Positions 36,201-53,591 of a DNA stretch of 64,000 nucleotides are shown here, piece by piece. The first letter of the stretch is position 1. Every line of letters starts with the position of its first letter. The notes beneath the pieces are model-generated. The model worked only from the letters and a program-made list of their open reading frames with translations, was not told the origin of the DNA and did no database searches. Location: NCBI GenBank assembly GCA_003254905.1, contig QANU01071046.1, positions 223,886 to 287,885 of the forward strand. The letters run 5' to 3'. Made by a program: the position numbers and the translations under genes. The stretch comes from Nissolia schottii. Taxonomy: Eukaryota > Streptophyta > Magnoliopsida > Fabales > Fabaceae.

Positions 36201-37872
36201 GCATTCTATANNNNNNNNNNNNNNNNNNNNNNNNNNNNNNNNNNNNNNNNNNNNNNNNNNNNNNNNNNNNNNNNNNNNNNNNNNNNNNNNNNNNNNNNNN
36301 NNNNNNNNNNNNNNNNNNNNNNNNNNNNNNNNNNNNNNNNNNNNNNNNNNNNNNNNNNNNNNNNNNNNNNNNNNNNNNNNNNNNNNNNNNNNNNNNNNNN
36401 NNNNNNNNNNNNNNNNNNNNNNNNNNNNNNNNNNNNNNNNNNNNNNNNNNNNNNNNNNNNNNNNNNNNNNNNNNNNNNNNNNNNNNNNNNNNNAAAAAAA
36501 AAAACGCGCACACACACAATGTTACCTGCCTTCGGTGGTAATGGTGAAAAACAAAAATTGTTTATTTGCTTCATGCCAAATTGCTAGGTTGAGTTAGGTT
36601 CTAGAGCAGGTGCTCTCAGACAGATGCTGCTTGACCTTCTGGAGGATCCCCATGAAATACGCCGTATTTGTATTATGGGAAGAAACTGCACAATTACGAA
36701 AGGAAACAATGATGTGGAATGCTCAGTGCCCTTGGAAAAGCAGATTGCTGATGGTAAGCTGCTATTTAAAGTATGTTTTTTGTTGCTGACATCAATATGG
36801 ATCCTTACATTCTACTAGTGACCTATAATATAACTTCTCATTTGCTTTCTTTTTCATTGTATGTAGAGGAGGAAGAGGAAATTGAGATGCTTCTGGAAAA
36901 TTATCTTCAAAGGTTATTCTCATTTCTAATTTCTGCATTGCATGTAAACAAGTTAAAACCATAAATCTAGAGCTGTTATTTACCATTAATGTTCATACAC
37001 AAGCATTGCATGTTTTAGCCCAATGGATATTCAGAAAGCTCTGTAATCCTTGTTACAATATCTGATGGGAATCTGCATTAAGAAACAAGTCTCATGAAGG
37101 TTTCAAACACTACCATAAGTTGATGATTCTAGCAAATGCTATATGCTGCTTCTTTTTTAATAAAAGTTTAAAATACCTAATGATTTCATGGAAAAGTTGA
37201 TTTCTACTTCTAATTGCACATGCAGATGTGAATCTTGTCATGGTCAAGCTGAAAGGCTTCTTGATTCTGCAAGGGAAATGGAAGATTCTATAGCTGTCAG
37301 TTTGAGGTTTGGATATCTTACTTCACTTATGGAAAAGGGGATTCAGCAGTTTGTAGTCATCACTAACTACTAACCTTAGTTGTTCCAACAAATTTGATTT
37401 CATTTAACAGCTCACGAAGGCTTGAGGTTAGCCGAGTGGAACTGCTTCTCCAGGTTGGAACATTCTGTGTGGCAGTTGGTGCCCTTGTAGCAGGTACAGA
37501 TTTTGGGCGATTTTTTTATACAGTTTGTACAGTGGTGGGTTGCACTTTAAAACATTTTATACCGAGATAAATTTTCATGGTTTCATGCATTGGATCACCC
37601 TTTATATATTTTCATGATTTCAGGTATATTTGGCATGAACCTGAAGTCCTATCTTGAAGAACATGTGGTATGTTGGTTTCCAATATCATATTCCATGCAT
37701 GACTTGCTTGGTTCTTCTTGCAAATTGTTGCCACTTAGTCTTATCAAAATAACCAAATTTTTGGATTTGTATGCAGTTTGCATTTTGGCTGACAACAGCT
37801 GGGATAATTGTTGGTGCTGTTATTGGTTTTTTTCTTATGTATTACTACCTCAAGGCGAGGAAAATATTTTGA
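33297..37872 (+). CDS. MRS2-11: Chloroplast MRS2-11/MGT10-type magnesium transporter
   Basis: CorA/MRS2 superfamily Mg2+ channel; the family member it matches sits in the chloroplast envelope. Exons read: 33297-33707, 33897-33969, 34241-34311, 34554-34639, 34756-34846, 35921-35989, [one exon lost in the N gap], 36588-36753, 36867-36912, 37226-37306, 37411-37493, 37624-37667, 37777-37872; phases agree at every join. The N-terminus is Ser/Ala/Arg-rich without early acidic residues, like a plastid transit peptide. Conserved blocks: RPRDIRSVDPS, VREYAILLNLGS, EVVEAALLSRIQRLE, ARE-type helix (LDSAREMEDSIAVSLSSRRLE), first membrane helix ending in the signature GMN (GIFGMNLKSYLEEHV), second helix FWLTTAGIIVGAVIGFFLMY, tail KARKIF. 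The missing exon should encode about 27 residues between EPR and VELGSRAG. Intron 6 (34847-35920) is long. Confidence 0.95.
36211..36493. other. Assembly gap (283 Ns)
   Basis: A run of undetermined bases in MRS2-11, followed by a poly-A tract and CA repeat that may have stopped assembly. It contains the exon between residues EPR and VELG of the transporter. Translations through it are meaningless. Confidence 0.99.
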
Positions 37873-39738
37873 TTGGAAGAAACTTCATTTTTAGGTAATA
37901 AAATTGACTACCTCTTAAATAATAGTCTTAGCCTTTTTCTTTCCAGATTGAGTATGTGATAGCTGTGGATCTATTATCATGAATTAACTTCACTTCATCT
38001 TTAACCCAAGACATGTTAATTATCTTTAAGGCTTCTAATGACCTTCCAAGGATTAGCCATCAATATAAATAGCAATTTCTTAGTAATTCCTCCAAACCTG
38101 AAGGGAAGTTAATTCATTTTTCAGGTGATATCAGATTATGAAGAAAAATAAGCACCCAATGAATCCAGTGATTGTGCATGAGGATCATCTAAAATGGGTT
38201 GGAAAGTGTACGTGATATTACTGACATTACTAATCGGTGGGGCAGGCCATTTTTCATTGCTTCATGAGTTCGTAATGGGTACGATAGTCATGATCAATGA
38301 TCAGCCAAAGTCATCAAGAGATTCTTCACTTGGTTGTTGCCCGTGCGTGTACGTGCTCTAGACATACAACTTTCACACTATATGCAGCACTGCATCAAAA
38401 AGGATGTTGAATTATTTTAGGGTAGTGTGTGTCTAAAATCAGTTTGAGCTAAGAATAGGAAATGGCGTTCAAACCCACGGGCAGGATTGAACCAAACTCA
38501 TTTTGGAAATTAAAATACTGTAAAAATATTCACCATCTCGTTTAGGAAATGCAGTGTGCAAATATCGGGGCACCAAATTCGTTGTGCCTAGGTGGCATGT
38601 CCTGTAAAGATCCGGTTATTTGTTGTCTTTCCTGAATTTACCATGCACCACTTTCGTACGGCTTTCAAGGATGTAATTCCTTTGTAATTGCATCTCCTGG
38701 TTCTGTGAAGATTCAAAGCAGAACTTCAACAAAGGATGAGCCTCCGCTTCTTCCTGTTCTTTTTTGGAGCCAAGAGCGGGCAGGGGATATTGGGGTAAAG
38801 TTGCTTGGCAGGTTTCTTGGAAACGGAGTCAACCAATTTATTATGTATGCCACAATACTATGATAGTGGAGCCTAACATTTGCCAATTGAGTTTCAAGAA
38901 CCGGCTTCGTTGTTCAACTGAAAATCATGGATAGAATCATAGAATGGGCATTTGTAAGAATGGATTTAAATCCTCTGAGGTGACAAGGGAAGAGATTTAC
39001 ACTATTTAATCAATAAAGCAACATTGTGTATAGGTTCAATCCAAAGGTGTAAACTCCTCACTTTAATCATCTCACTTTAAAGGATCTAAAGATTGAGTAG
39101 TTGTGAACACTTCACCTACCCCAACTAACAGCGCTCTTTGCGCAACCGGCATGTAATTTTGTAATTTTCTCAAATTTGGCTGCTTAAAACAAACCTAGAA
39201 ACAGAGCCGGAAAGTATATAATATCTATGCATACAATGAACCTTAAGCTATGCTTTTGGTTACGTTTTGTATGAATTACCATAACACAAAATGCCAAAAA
39301 CTGGGAAACAAAGGATGCGGAAGTCTTCAGCGACAAAATCTGATATGAACACATCAATAATCAACTCATCCAAATGTACAATTCAAACACCTCAAAACAG
39401 TTGAAAATCTAATCTAGGGAGAAATTTAAAAAAGAACTCAAAGGGTAAAAAAGAGAGAGAAGGATATCAGTGTTTATAGCAGAGGTAATTTCTATTGAAC
39501 GTGAAGGAAGCTATCTGAGGCATTCTATTCTGCAATAACTGGAGGGTGATATTACTCGATAAAAGCAGACATCCAACTGGCCTCACCCAATGAAGAGCTA
39601 CCCAAATCCACAACCTCAAGTATGACTTATATTGTATATAAGGTCTAATATAACAGTTCCATGAATACCAGGCTCCAAGGTCCTTGCCATACAAAGAAAA
39701 ACAAGTTGCACAAATCACCCAGACGAGGCAGATTCCAC
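37873..39738. other. Interval between convergent MRS2-11 and SRPK
   Basis: Contains the 3' UTR of MRS2-11 (from 37873, length unclear) and that of SRPK (about 39420-39738 on the minus strand). 38200-39000 is moderately GC-balanced, with no conserved frame and no repeat ends seen. Confidence 0.4.
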
Positions 39739-45100
<5,362 letters not shown>

Positions 45101-45302
45101 ACTATAGTAGGGGGAAACTCTTAACTTAACTTGTTAGAGTTAGTTAAAGTTAGTTATATTGGGAGTTTAGTTAAGTTTGTTAGCTTGCTTGCTGTACAAG
45201 CAACTGAATGCTGTATATATAGAGCTATGCTCATTGATGAATGTAATTTTCTCTTCTTAATGGAGCCAACTATCATAGTTGGTCTTGTATCATGCGTATG
45301 GC

Positions 45303-46285
45303 TCTTTTATCCAAGAACAAGGTCAAATTCATTGATGGATCCATCACCATGCCTGGTTCTAATTCTCCTCTTTATGGACAATGGGAGCGTTGCAATCACA
45401 TGGTTTTATCTTAGCTCATCCGTTCGGTTGATCCTCTTATAGCTCAAATCGATAAGGCATATGAAGTATGGACTGAGCTCAAGGAAAGGTTTTCTCAAGG
45501 TGATTTACTTCGCATTGTTGATTTGCATGAGGAAATTTCTGCCTTGCTTCTTCACCGATTTGAAGGTCCTATGGGATGAATTGGATGTTTTCAGGTCTCT
45601 CCCTGTTTGTAAATGCACTGTGCAGTGTAAACGTGGTGCATTCCTTGAGTTGAAGACTCGTTTGAATGTTGATCGCGCCATCAAGTTCCTTAAAGCACTC
45701 ATTGAGCCTTTTCACACGGTTCTTTCTCAAGTCCTTCTAATGGACATTCTTCCTCCTCTTAATAGAATATTTTCATTGGTGCTCCAGCATGAAAACCAAC
45801 TTTCTTATGAGGCAAACGATGCCAAGATTAGCCTGAATTATGCTGCTGCACCCAAGGTTGCTTCTGCTGTTTCTGACACTAGCAAAAGGCCTAATTCTGA
45901 TCATGGAAAAGGAAAATCAGGTGGCAAGAAGTGTACCTTTTGTGGTTATCGTGGCCACACTGTTGATGAATGCCACAAGAAACATGGTTATCCTCCTGGA
46001 TATAAGTCCAAAAGGGCTAATGCTAATGTTGTTGTCACTGCTGCTGATGGAGATTACAATTCCTCACAGAATCCCTCTGCTGGTGCATTCAACTTTACAA
46101 CTGAGCAATATCAAAGTCTTCTTGCTCTGATTCAGCAACCTTGCACTAGTTCAGGTCATGCACAAGTCAATATGACTCAAGCCTCCAATTTTGGATTCTC
46201 ACCTAACACAGGTACACTTTGGCTTTTGGATTCTGGAGCCTCAAATCATATTTGTTGTTCTTTGCTTTATTTTCAATCTTACTAG
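45303..46285 (+). pseudogene. copia gag and protease remnant
   Basis: The gag frame starts within conserved NKVKFIDGS (about 45315) and shifts several times before about 45600. It then reads open to 46285. The zinc knuckle CTFCGYRGHTVDEC at 45932-45973 is a C-x2-C-x4-H-x4-C nucleic-acid-binding motif. The protease active site LLDSGAS (about 46221-46241) follows in the same frame, as expected for a copia polyprotein. A stop at 46285 ends the frame. Confidence 0.85.
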
Positions 46286-46289
46286 GAAT

Positions 46290-47395
46290 AGACTCTACCT
46301 ATAGCCATTAATCTTCCTAATGGTCAAGTCTTACACTCCAAGTATGCAGGGACAATCATGTTATCCCCATCATATTGCCTATCCAATGTCTTGTATTTGC
46401 CAAATTTCCATTTCAATCTCATCGCAATTACCAAGCTATGCACTAATTTGGCATGTAAACTCATATCTTTTCTAATCACTGCCTCATTCAGGACACCCTC
46501 AGCTTATGACCGATTGGAATTTCTAGAGCCAAGGCTAGTCTATACATCCTAGAAAGTCCTTTACCATGTATTCTTTCTAGGCATAATCCTGTTATTATCA
46601 ATTCTATTTCTGCAAATAAATTTGATCTTTGGCATTTTAAGCTTGGCCACATAGGTTCAGATAAGATAAAGCTCATTCATGATGTATACAATTTTGTTCC
46701 TGCTTGTAAAACAGAAACACGTTGTGATATATGTCATTTTTCAAAGCAAAAAGCTATTCCCTTTCCACTCAGCTACTCTATTTCCCCTGTTGTCTTTGAT
46801 TTGTTACATGCTGATATATGGGGCCCTGTGCCAATCATTTCTATTCAAGGACATAGACATTTTCTCACAATTGTAGATGATAAAAGCAAACACACATGGT
46901 TGTATTTGCTTAAAACTAAAGCTTAGGCTTCCAATGCTCTCAGAAGCTTCATTATTCAGGTAACAACACAGTTTGCGAAGTCAATCAAGACACTAAGGTC
47001 AGATAATGGACCTGAATTTAGTATGAAGGACTTTTATGCATTAAGAGGGATTATAGACCAACTTAGTTGTGTAGAAACTCCCCAGCAAAATGCTGTTATT
47101 GAAAGGAAGCACTGACATTTACTCAATGTCACAAGGGCACTTCTGTTTCAAGCTCATTTACCAACATTATTTTGGTCCTTTGCAGCAACTCATGCCTATT
47201 TTTCTGATTAACAGGATACTTACCAAAGGATCAGCGAACAATTCTCCTTATAGTGTGCTGCACAACAAGTTACCTGACTTGAGTTTTCTCAAAGTTTTTG
47301 GTTGCCTAGCCTATGCAACTTCTTTACACAGGAACAGAACAAAACTGGACTCAAGGGTAAGGAAGTGTGTTTTTTTTGGCTTACAAGCATAGTAC
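46290..47395 (+). pseudogene. copia integrase remnant
   Basis: Pieces in order: FDLWHFKLGHIGSDKI with the integrase HHCC zinc finger (CDICHFSK), DLLHADIWGPV with the first catalytic Asp, LRSDNGPEF with the second Asp, and ETPQQNAVIERKH with the Glu, then VFGCLAYAT and KLDSRVRKCVFFG of the C-terminal part. A TAG interrupts it near 46924 and a TGA follows ERKH near 47112. Confidence 0.85.
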
Positions 47396-47550
47396 TAAGG
47401 GTTTTCTTTTATATGACATGACCTCTAGGGAAATCTTTATCAATCAAAATGTCTACTTTTATGAGCATTCTGTCCATATCATGGCATTCCATTACAGCAT
47501 TTTGATGCAACAAGATTACCACTGCAACAGGATTACCACTAGTTTGGAAT

Positions 47551-47895
47551 AAGAAGTTGAAGAGACTGTTGCAATTGAGCTAGAATTGCCATCAGAGTCT
47601 GCAAGCAAATTGCAGTGGTGATCCTTTTGCAGTGGTTCTATGTCCTCCCTATTGCAGTTCCTGCTCCCACTAATGACACTAATTCCTCTTTCAGTCTTTC
47701 TTACAACATTGTGCTTGGCCTTGCTACCACTACATCTATTGTTGGGGAAGGGGAAACTCTTCTAATCATCAAGCTCCTACTAGAAAATTTACAAGTACAA
47801 GGCACTCACCCTCTTATTTCCAGTATTACCACTGCAATTTGCTTGCAGGCTCTTATGGCAATTCTAGCTCAATTGCAACAGTCTTTTCAACTTCT
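47551..47895. repeat. 70-bp inverted repeat inside the copia element
   Basis: Arm 1 (47551-47619) and arm 2 (47827-47895) are inverted copies of about 69 bp with only a few mismatches. They share AAGAAGTTGAAGAGACTG / complement and CAATTGAGCTAGAATTGCC / complement. They lie 208 bp apart between the integrase and reverse transcriptase regions. The retroviral RNA would fold into a long hairpin here. It is probably an inverted duplication of element sequence. Confidence 0.85.
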
Positions 47896-48059
47896 TATCC
47901 CTTGCAGTCTGTTTTATCTTATGGAACTCTTTCCAAATCTCATAGAACCTATGCCCTTGCCATGACTACATTAGTTGAGCCAACTAGCTATAGTGATGCA
48001 GTTAAGCACCAATGCTGTAGGGATGCAATGGTGCAGAAATTGTAGCCCTGGGGCAAAAT

Positions 48060-49440
48060 TAAACTTGGAAGTTGGTTGACTTACCGGAGAGAAAGACTCC
48101 TGTTAGATGCAAATGGGCATATAAAATCAAGCTCAAGGTTGATGGAACCATGGAAAGGTACAAAGCAAGGTTAATGGCTAAAGGCTACACTCAAACTCAT
48201 GGTATTGATCATATGGAAACATTCAGTCCTGTTGCTAAAATGAAAATAGTGAGACTTTTGTTAGCTTTAGCAGTCATTAAGGGCTAGCACTTGCAGCATC
48301 TAGATGTTAATAATTCTTTCCTCCATGGTGACTTACATGAGGAAGTTTATATGCGGCTACCTCAAGGTTTTAAGAGTCCTAAACCTAACCAGGCCTGCTT
48401 GCTGCTGAAATCACTGTATGGTTTAAAACATGCAAGTAGACAGTGGTTTTCCAAGCTTTCTAGTGTTCTTTTGTCTCTTGGATTTGCTCAATCTCAATCC
48501 GACCACTCTTTGTTCCTTAAAACTGCAGATGGTTCATTTACAACTCTCCTAGTCTATGTTGATGACATTATTTTGGTTGGAGATAGCTTGTCATAAATTT
48601 AAACAATTAAGCAGTTCCTAGACAATCAGTTTCGGATCAAGGACCTGGGTGACCTCAAGTTCTTTCTTGGCCTTGAAATAGCTCGATCCAATCAAGGCAT
48701 CTCAGTTTCACAGAGAAAGTATTCCCTTGAAATCCTTTCAGATGCAGGAATGCTTGGCTGCAAGCCACTCAACACCCCCATGGTTGCTCTCAGCCCTTGT
48801 CCAAAGATATGGGAGAACCCTTGGCTAATCCTGGTACTTATAGGAGATTAGTGGGTAGAATAATCTACTTAACTACAACCGGGCCTGATATTTCCTTCTC
48901 AGTGAACCATTTTGCTCAATTCATCTCGAATCGTACTACAACACATCAATCAGCAGCTGAAAGGGTCCTTAGATTCATAAAATCCAACCTAGACATAGGT
49001 CTTTTCTTCTCAAGTGCCTTTGATTTGCAGTTGAAGGCCTACAGTGATGCCAATTGGGCTGGTTTCCTTGACACTCGTCACTCCACCACTAGTTTTTGTG
49101 TCTTTCTTGGTGACTTGTTGTTGAGTTAGAAATCTAAGAAACGCTCCATTGTCTCTCGATCGTCATGTGAGGAAAAATATTGAGCTTTTGAGCCCATGTC
49201 ATGCGAGCTGCAATGGCTTTCTTATTTGTTGAATGACTTTGGTATCGCACCTGCTCAATCTCCAGCCATATTCTGTGATAATCACTCTGCTATGCAAATA
49301 GCACACAACCCTACTTTCCATGAGCACACAAAGCACATCGAGCTGATTGTCACATTGTTAGTGAGAATGTTCAAAGTGGTTCCATTCGGCTTCTTCCCAT
49401 TGCCTCCAAATTGCAACTTGCTGATTTGATAATTAAACCT
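48060..49440 (+). pseudogene. copia reverse transcriptase and RNase H remnant
   Basis: RT begins with [10 protein letters not shown], then [48 protein letters not shown], and the catalytic LVYVDDIILVG (48551-48582). After a TAA at 48594 another frame continues with [15 protein letters not shown]. RNase H pieces are KAYSDANWAGFLDTRHSTT (about 49036-49092) and, after a TAG, a degraded SRSSCEEKY (usual SRSSAEAEY). The active-site Glu region is therefore also damaged. Confidence 0.88.
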
Positions 49441-49727
49441 GTGCCCCCAGCAATTTTTCAGTTTCTGGATTCCAAACTTGGCATGCTTAACATTTTCATT
49501 GAACCCCATGCCATGTTTGAGGGGGGGTTAATATGGGGAAACTCTTAACTTAACTTGTCAGAGTTAGTTAAAGTTTGTTAGAGTTAGTTAAAGTTAGCTA
49601 TATTGGGAGGTTAGTTAAGTTTGTTAGCTTGCTTGTTGTACAAGCAACTGAATGTTGTATATATAGAGTTATGCTCATTGATGAATGTAATTTTCTCTTT
49701 TCTCCTCATCTCTATTCTGTTAACTAT

Positions 49728-51349
49728 TATTTTCTATTCGAGACATCTAGTGTTTGAAAAAACAAAACATTACTTTTTTCCTTTCATTTTAACTACTCCA
49801 TCTTGCTCCTTCAATTTGAACATGAAGCTCCATTTCCTAGTCAAAATTTTCCTTTTCTTTCATTTCCTTTTTTGATTTATGATTCTTTAGTACATGTACT
49901 TCTTGAGACCATCTCATCACCTTCATAAGTGACATCAGGCTTTTGCTTCTACTTCATGGCTTTATTTGCATAAACACCAATAGACGTTTCTTTCATTTAC
50001 ATATATATAAGTAAAATTCCACAATTATAGATGCAATACATTAATAATGAGAACTACAACACATGTTTCACTCTACGCCAAATAGCCTTAGCAAAGGGAA
50101 ATAAAAGTTCAAATTACAGGCAACAAAAGGTTTATCCTCAAAGTAAAATCTAAGTGAGAAGGTGGAACACTTATCCTAGTAGCCACATGAAAATAACTTT
50201 TAAAATATATTTTTTCTAAACAACAACCACATTCTATTCTCTAACCATTGGTATTTTTCATCCTCCTATAAATGAAACTCCTTCAACTAAATGATATTTA
50301 AATGAATCAAGCAAAATATAGTATTGAGATGCAATTAGAGTGTGCCCATACCTTGCCTTTCTTATCTAAACTTCATCATTGAGCTTTTCACCATTGACCA
50401 AGCATATAATATTTGCAAATAAACATATTAAAACAAAAGAGTAGAAAAATCATACACCAAAAGAGCACAAATGTATTTCTCTAAATATTTCCCTTTCATG
50501 AAAACTAAAAAATAACGACATTTTTTTTTGCAAGAAATATAATATATAGATTTGTGCCTCATGCCTTGCGCCACCCTTTAAAGCAAGGGAAGCTTGAATT
50601 CTACTTCCAACAATAAAATATAGTTCATAGAAACACATTAATATAAACAGTAAGCACACAATAGTACATTAACAATTGAAAGACTAAAGAAAAAAAAATC
50701 AATTACTCTATTGGAAGCATTCTCATCCAAACAATTTGCAAGTAGATTTGACCTTACCTCTACTCAAAAAATCGTTGTAACCACCACCTCTCTGACCACA
50801 TTGTCGCGGTCATCAAGCTCCATCTAACTGAAAATTGAAAAATATAGTAAAACAAATTCATAATAATTCACAAATATATAATTCCATGTTAAATTTAAAA
50901 TGACTGTAACACTAGCATAAAAAAATTGATAAAAATACATAGCAACAATTTGGCAAAACAACATCACCCTGCAAAAGAATAAAAATAAGCATAATTTCTC
51001 AGGAAGAAGTTATGTTACCAAATTCCAAAATTTTTGTTAAATATCTTATTCAAAACACCACATCCATCATTGGATAATTTCAAACCACTTCACCAATTTG
51101 AAATGACAAAGGAAGAAGTCGTAGATATAGCATGTTTAGATGTATACATAGGTAAAGTATAGATAGTACAATATAGCAGTATGATGCAAGTGTAGATGTA
51201 GATAGTGAAAAACTGCATAGATACAGTGAGAAACATACCTAGTAACAAAAAACAACTTAATTAATTTAGTGAAATGCCATGGAGGCAATGACACATCAAA
51301 AGAAAATACGAAAGAAAATGTTAAACTTTGTTATGGTTATACAGCAACT
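49728..51349. other. AT-rich interval between two copia elements
   Basis: No conserved frame, RNA gene or element ends were recognised. Poly-A/T tracts are frequent. Confidence 0.4.
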
Positions 51350-51618
51350 ATGATTGTGCAGAATGAACATGAGCCAGAGAAAAATGGAAGATGACAAAAG
51401 GGAAGGAAAAGAGGAATTGGAGTTATATATTGAGTTCTCTAATTCATGATGAGTGCAAATGAACTAGTAGGATTGGTTTATATACACAAGGGATGGAAAA
51501 CAAAATCAAGTTACATTTTGTAACTAACTATAAATAATAACTAACTTTAATAGAATTGTTAACTAACTAAAGTTAGGCTAGGCTATTGTGACTTGTTGTG
51601 CAAGAAATCATCCCTTGT

Positions 51619-53086
51619 CTATTTGTGGTTGTGATACCCCCCACAAACTTGATCATAAATGTCTTGAAGGCCAAGTTTGCCAACCATGTGAGTGAAAGGA
51701 CCAGGTTGAAGAGGTTTAGTGAGAATGTCTGTTGTTTGGTCATGAGAGGAGATCAGAAGAAGATAAATCAAACCAGAGGAGAGCTTATCCCGAATGCTAT
51801 GGCAATCCATGTCAATGTGTTTTGTTCTTTCGTGAAAGATAGGGTTGCTAGCAATGTGAATGACAGATTTGCTGTCACAAAACAAAGGGACTGGTTGAAC
51901 TATAGGATAATAGAGGTCATGTAGTAGGTATGAAAGCCATTGAGCTTCACAGTCAGCTGCAACCATACCGCGATACTCAGCCTCAGAGGAGCTGTGGGAC
52001 ACCGTGGCTTGCTTCTTGTTCTTCCAAGAAACGATGGCATCTCCTATGAAGAAGCAAAAACCAGTGATAGATCTTCTAGTATCTAAGTAGGACCCCCAGT
52101 CTGCATCAGTGAATCTAGACAACTTTTTGTTTGAGGAGGTAGGAAAGAATAATCTAAGAGCATGAGCCTTCTTCATGTACTTGAGAAGCTTAATGGCAGC
52201 CTGTTGGTGTTCAATCATGGGATTTGAAATGAATTAGCTTAATTGATGGACTGCAAAGGCTAAGTCAGGCTGAGTGCTAGTTAGGTAGATTAATTGACCA
52301 ATCAATCTTCTAAAGCTAGTAGGATCCTCTAAGGGAGCAATCCCTTGCTTTTGAAGTTTCAAAGCATAATCAAAGGGAGCTGAAGCAGGTTTTGTTGGTA
52401 ATAACCTTGCATCTTGAAAGAGCTCAAGAGCATTTTTTTTTTTTAAAAAGTGCAATGCCTTTAGAGTTGCAGGCAAGTTCCATGCCTAGGAAATATTTTG
52501 CATCTCCCAAATACTTAATCGTGAATTCTGTATGCAATAGATTGTGAATATACTGAATTTCAGTGAGATCATTGCCTATGAAGAGTAAATCATCAACATA
52601 AACAAGCACAACAGTAAAAGAGGAGCATGTGGAGTTAGTGAATAGAGAGTAATCGATTTTGGACTGAATAAAACGAGCTGTGGACAAAAATTATGTGAGC
52701 TTGAAGTTTTATTGTCTACTTGTTTGCTTAAGACCATAGAGAGATTTAACTAGCTTGCACACCTTATTAGACTTTGTAGGAGCCTGCAGACCAGGTGGAA
52801 CTTGCATACAAAACTCTTCATGGAGGTCACCATGGAGAAAAACATTGTTAACATGAAGTTGTTTGAGGAACCACTTGTTTGCAGCAGCAAGGGCTAGGAC
52901 AACCCTGGTTGTTGTCATTTTGGCAACAGGGCTGAATGTTTCCAAGTAATCAAGGCCTTCAGTTTGTTTGTAAAATTTAGCAACCAGCCTTGTTTTATTT
53001 CTTTCAATGCTGGCATCAGACTTATATTTAATTTTGAACACCCATTTGCAGCCAATTGTTTTCTTTCCAAGAGGCAAATCAGTCAA
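51619..53086 (-). pseudogene. copia reverse transcriptase and RNase H remnant (minus)
   Basis: RT starts at 53086 with TDLPLGKKTIGCKWVFKIK and continues through [40 protein letters not shown] frame change near 52700 follows. 52687-52424 holds VVLVYVDDLLFIGNDL. 52476-52234 holds the thumb region with GQLIYLTSTQPDLAFAVHQLS. RNase H (52218-51619) is well kept: DADWGSYLDTRRSITG, SHSSSEAEYRGMVAA with its Glu, and HIDMDCHSIRDK. A T-rich run at 52437-52444 marks one frameshift site. Confidence 0.9.
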
Positions 53087-53591
53087 AATCCATGTACCAT
53101 TGTCCTTAAGTGATTGAAATTCACTTTGAATAGCTTGTTTCCAATAGTCATGAATAATTGCATGCTTGTAGCTAGTAGGTTTTATGTGAGTGGAGATAGC
53201 TGGGGAAGATTATCTATAGGAGGGAGATATGTTGTTATAGGTGAGAACATGAGAAAGAGGATGTTGAATACCTGAGGGTGAATGGACTGTAGAAGTGTTG
53301 GAAAGGTTGTAATGATACTCCTTGAGATAGGAGGGAGCTTTCTTTTCTCTGGATGATCTCCTTAATGGAACATTAGAGGAAGGAACTATAGGAGCACTTG
53401 AAGGATTACTTATGGCATGAGAGAAATTTTTCAGAATTTGGCATATTGGAGAGAATAGGTTGTGATGTGTGAGATGAGGAATCAGAACAAGAGTGAGTAG
53501 TGACTTGTGTAGGTGGAGCAGATAAGTCATATGTTAGAGAAACAAATGCAGAATTATATGCAAGTAAGGATGAAAATCTTGAAAAAAAAAT

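Larger units (their letters stand above)
45101..49727 (+). mobile_element. Ty1/copia retrotransposon, defective, with LTRs
   Basis: Element about 45106-49722 with short LTRs (5': 45106 to about 45255, truncated; 3': 49529-49722, 194 bp) and a possible 5-bp duplication ACTAT (45101-45105, 49723-49727). LTRs carry GTTAGAGTTAGTTAAAG repeats and a TGTATATATAGAG TATA-like box. A polypurine tract GAGGGGGGG (49520-49527) precedes the 3' LTR. The primer-binding site, the end of the 5' LTR and the gag start are deleted: the LTR runs straight into a gag frame at about 45300 (KVKFIDGS). Domain order gag-protease-integrase-RT-RNase H is the copia order. In-frame stops near 46924, 47112, 48284, 48594 and 49127 and frameshifts make it non-autonomous. 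Confidence 0.92.

Noticed and set aside
36099-36597. Several long frames spanning the N run
   Set aside because: They are translations of undetermined bases and have no sequence support.
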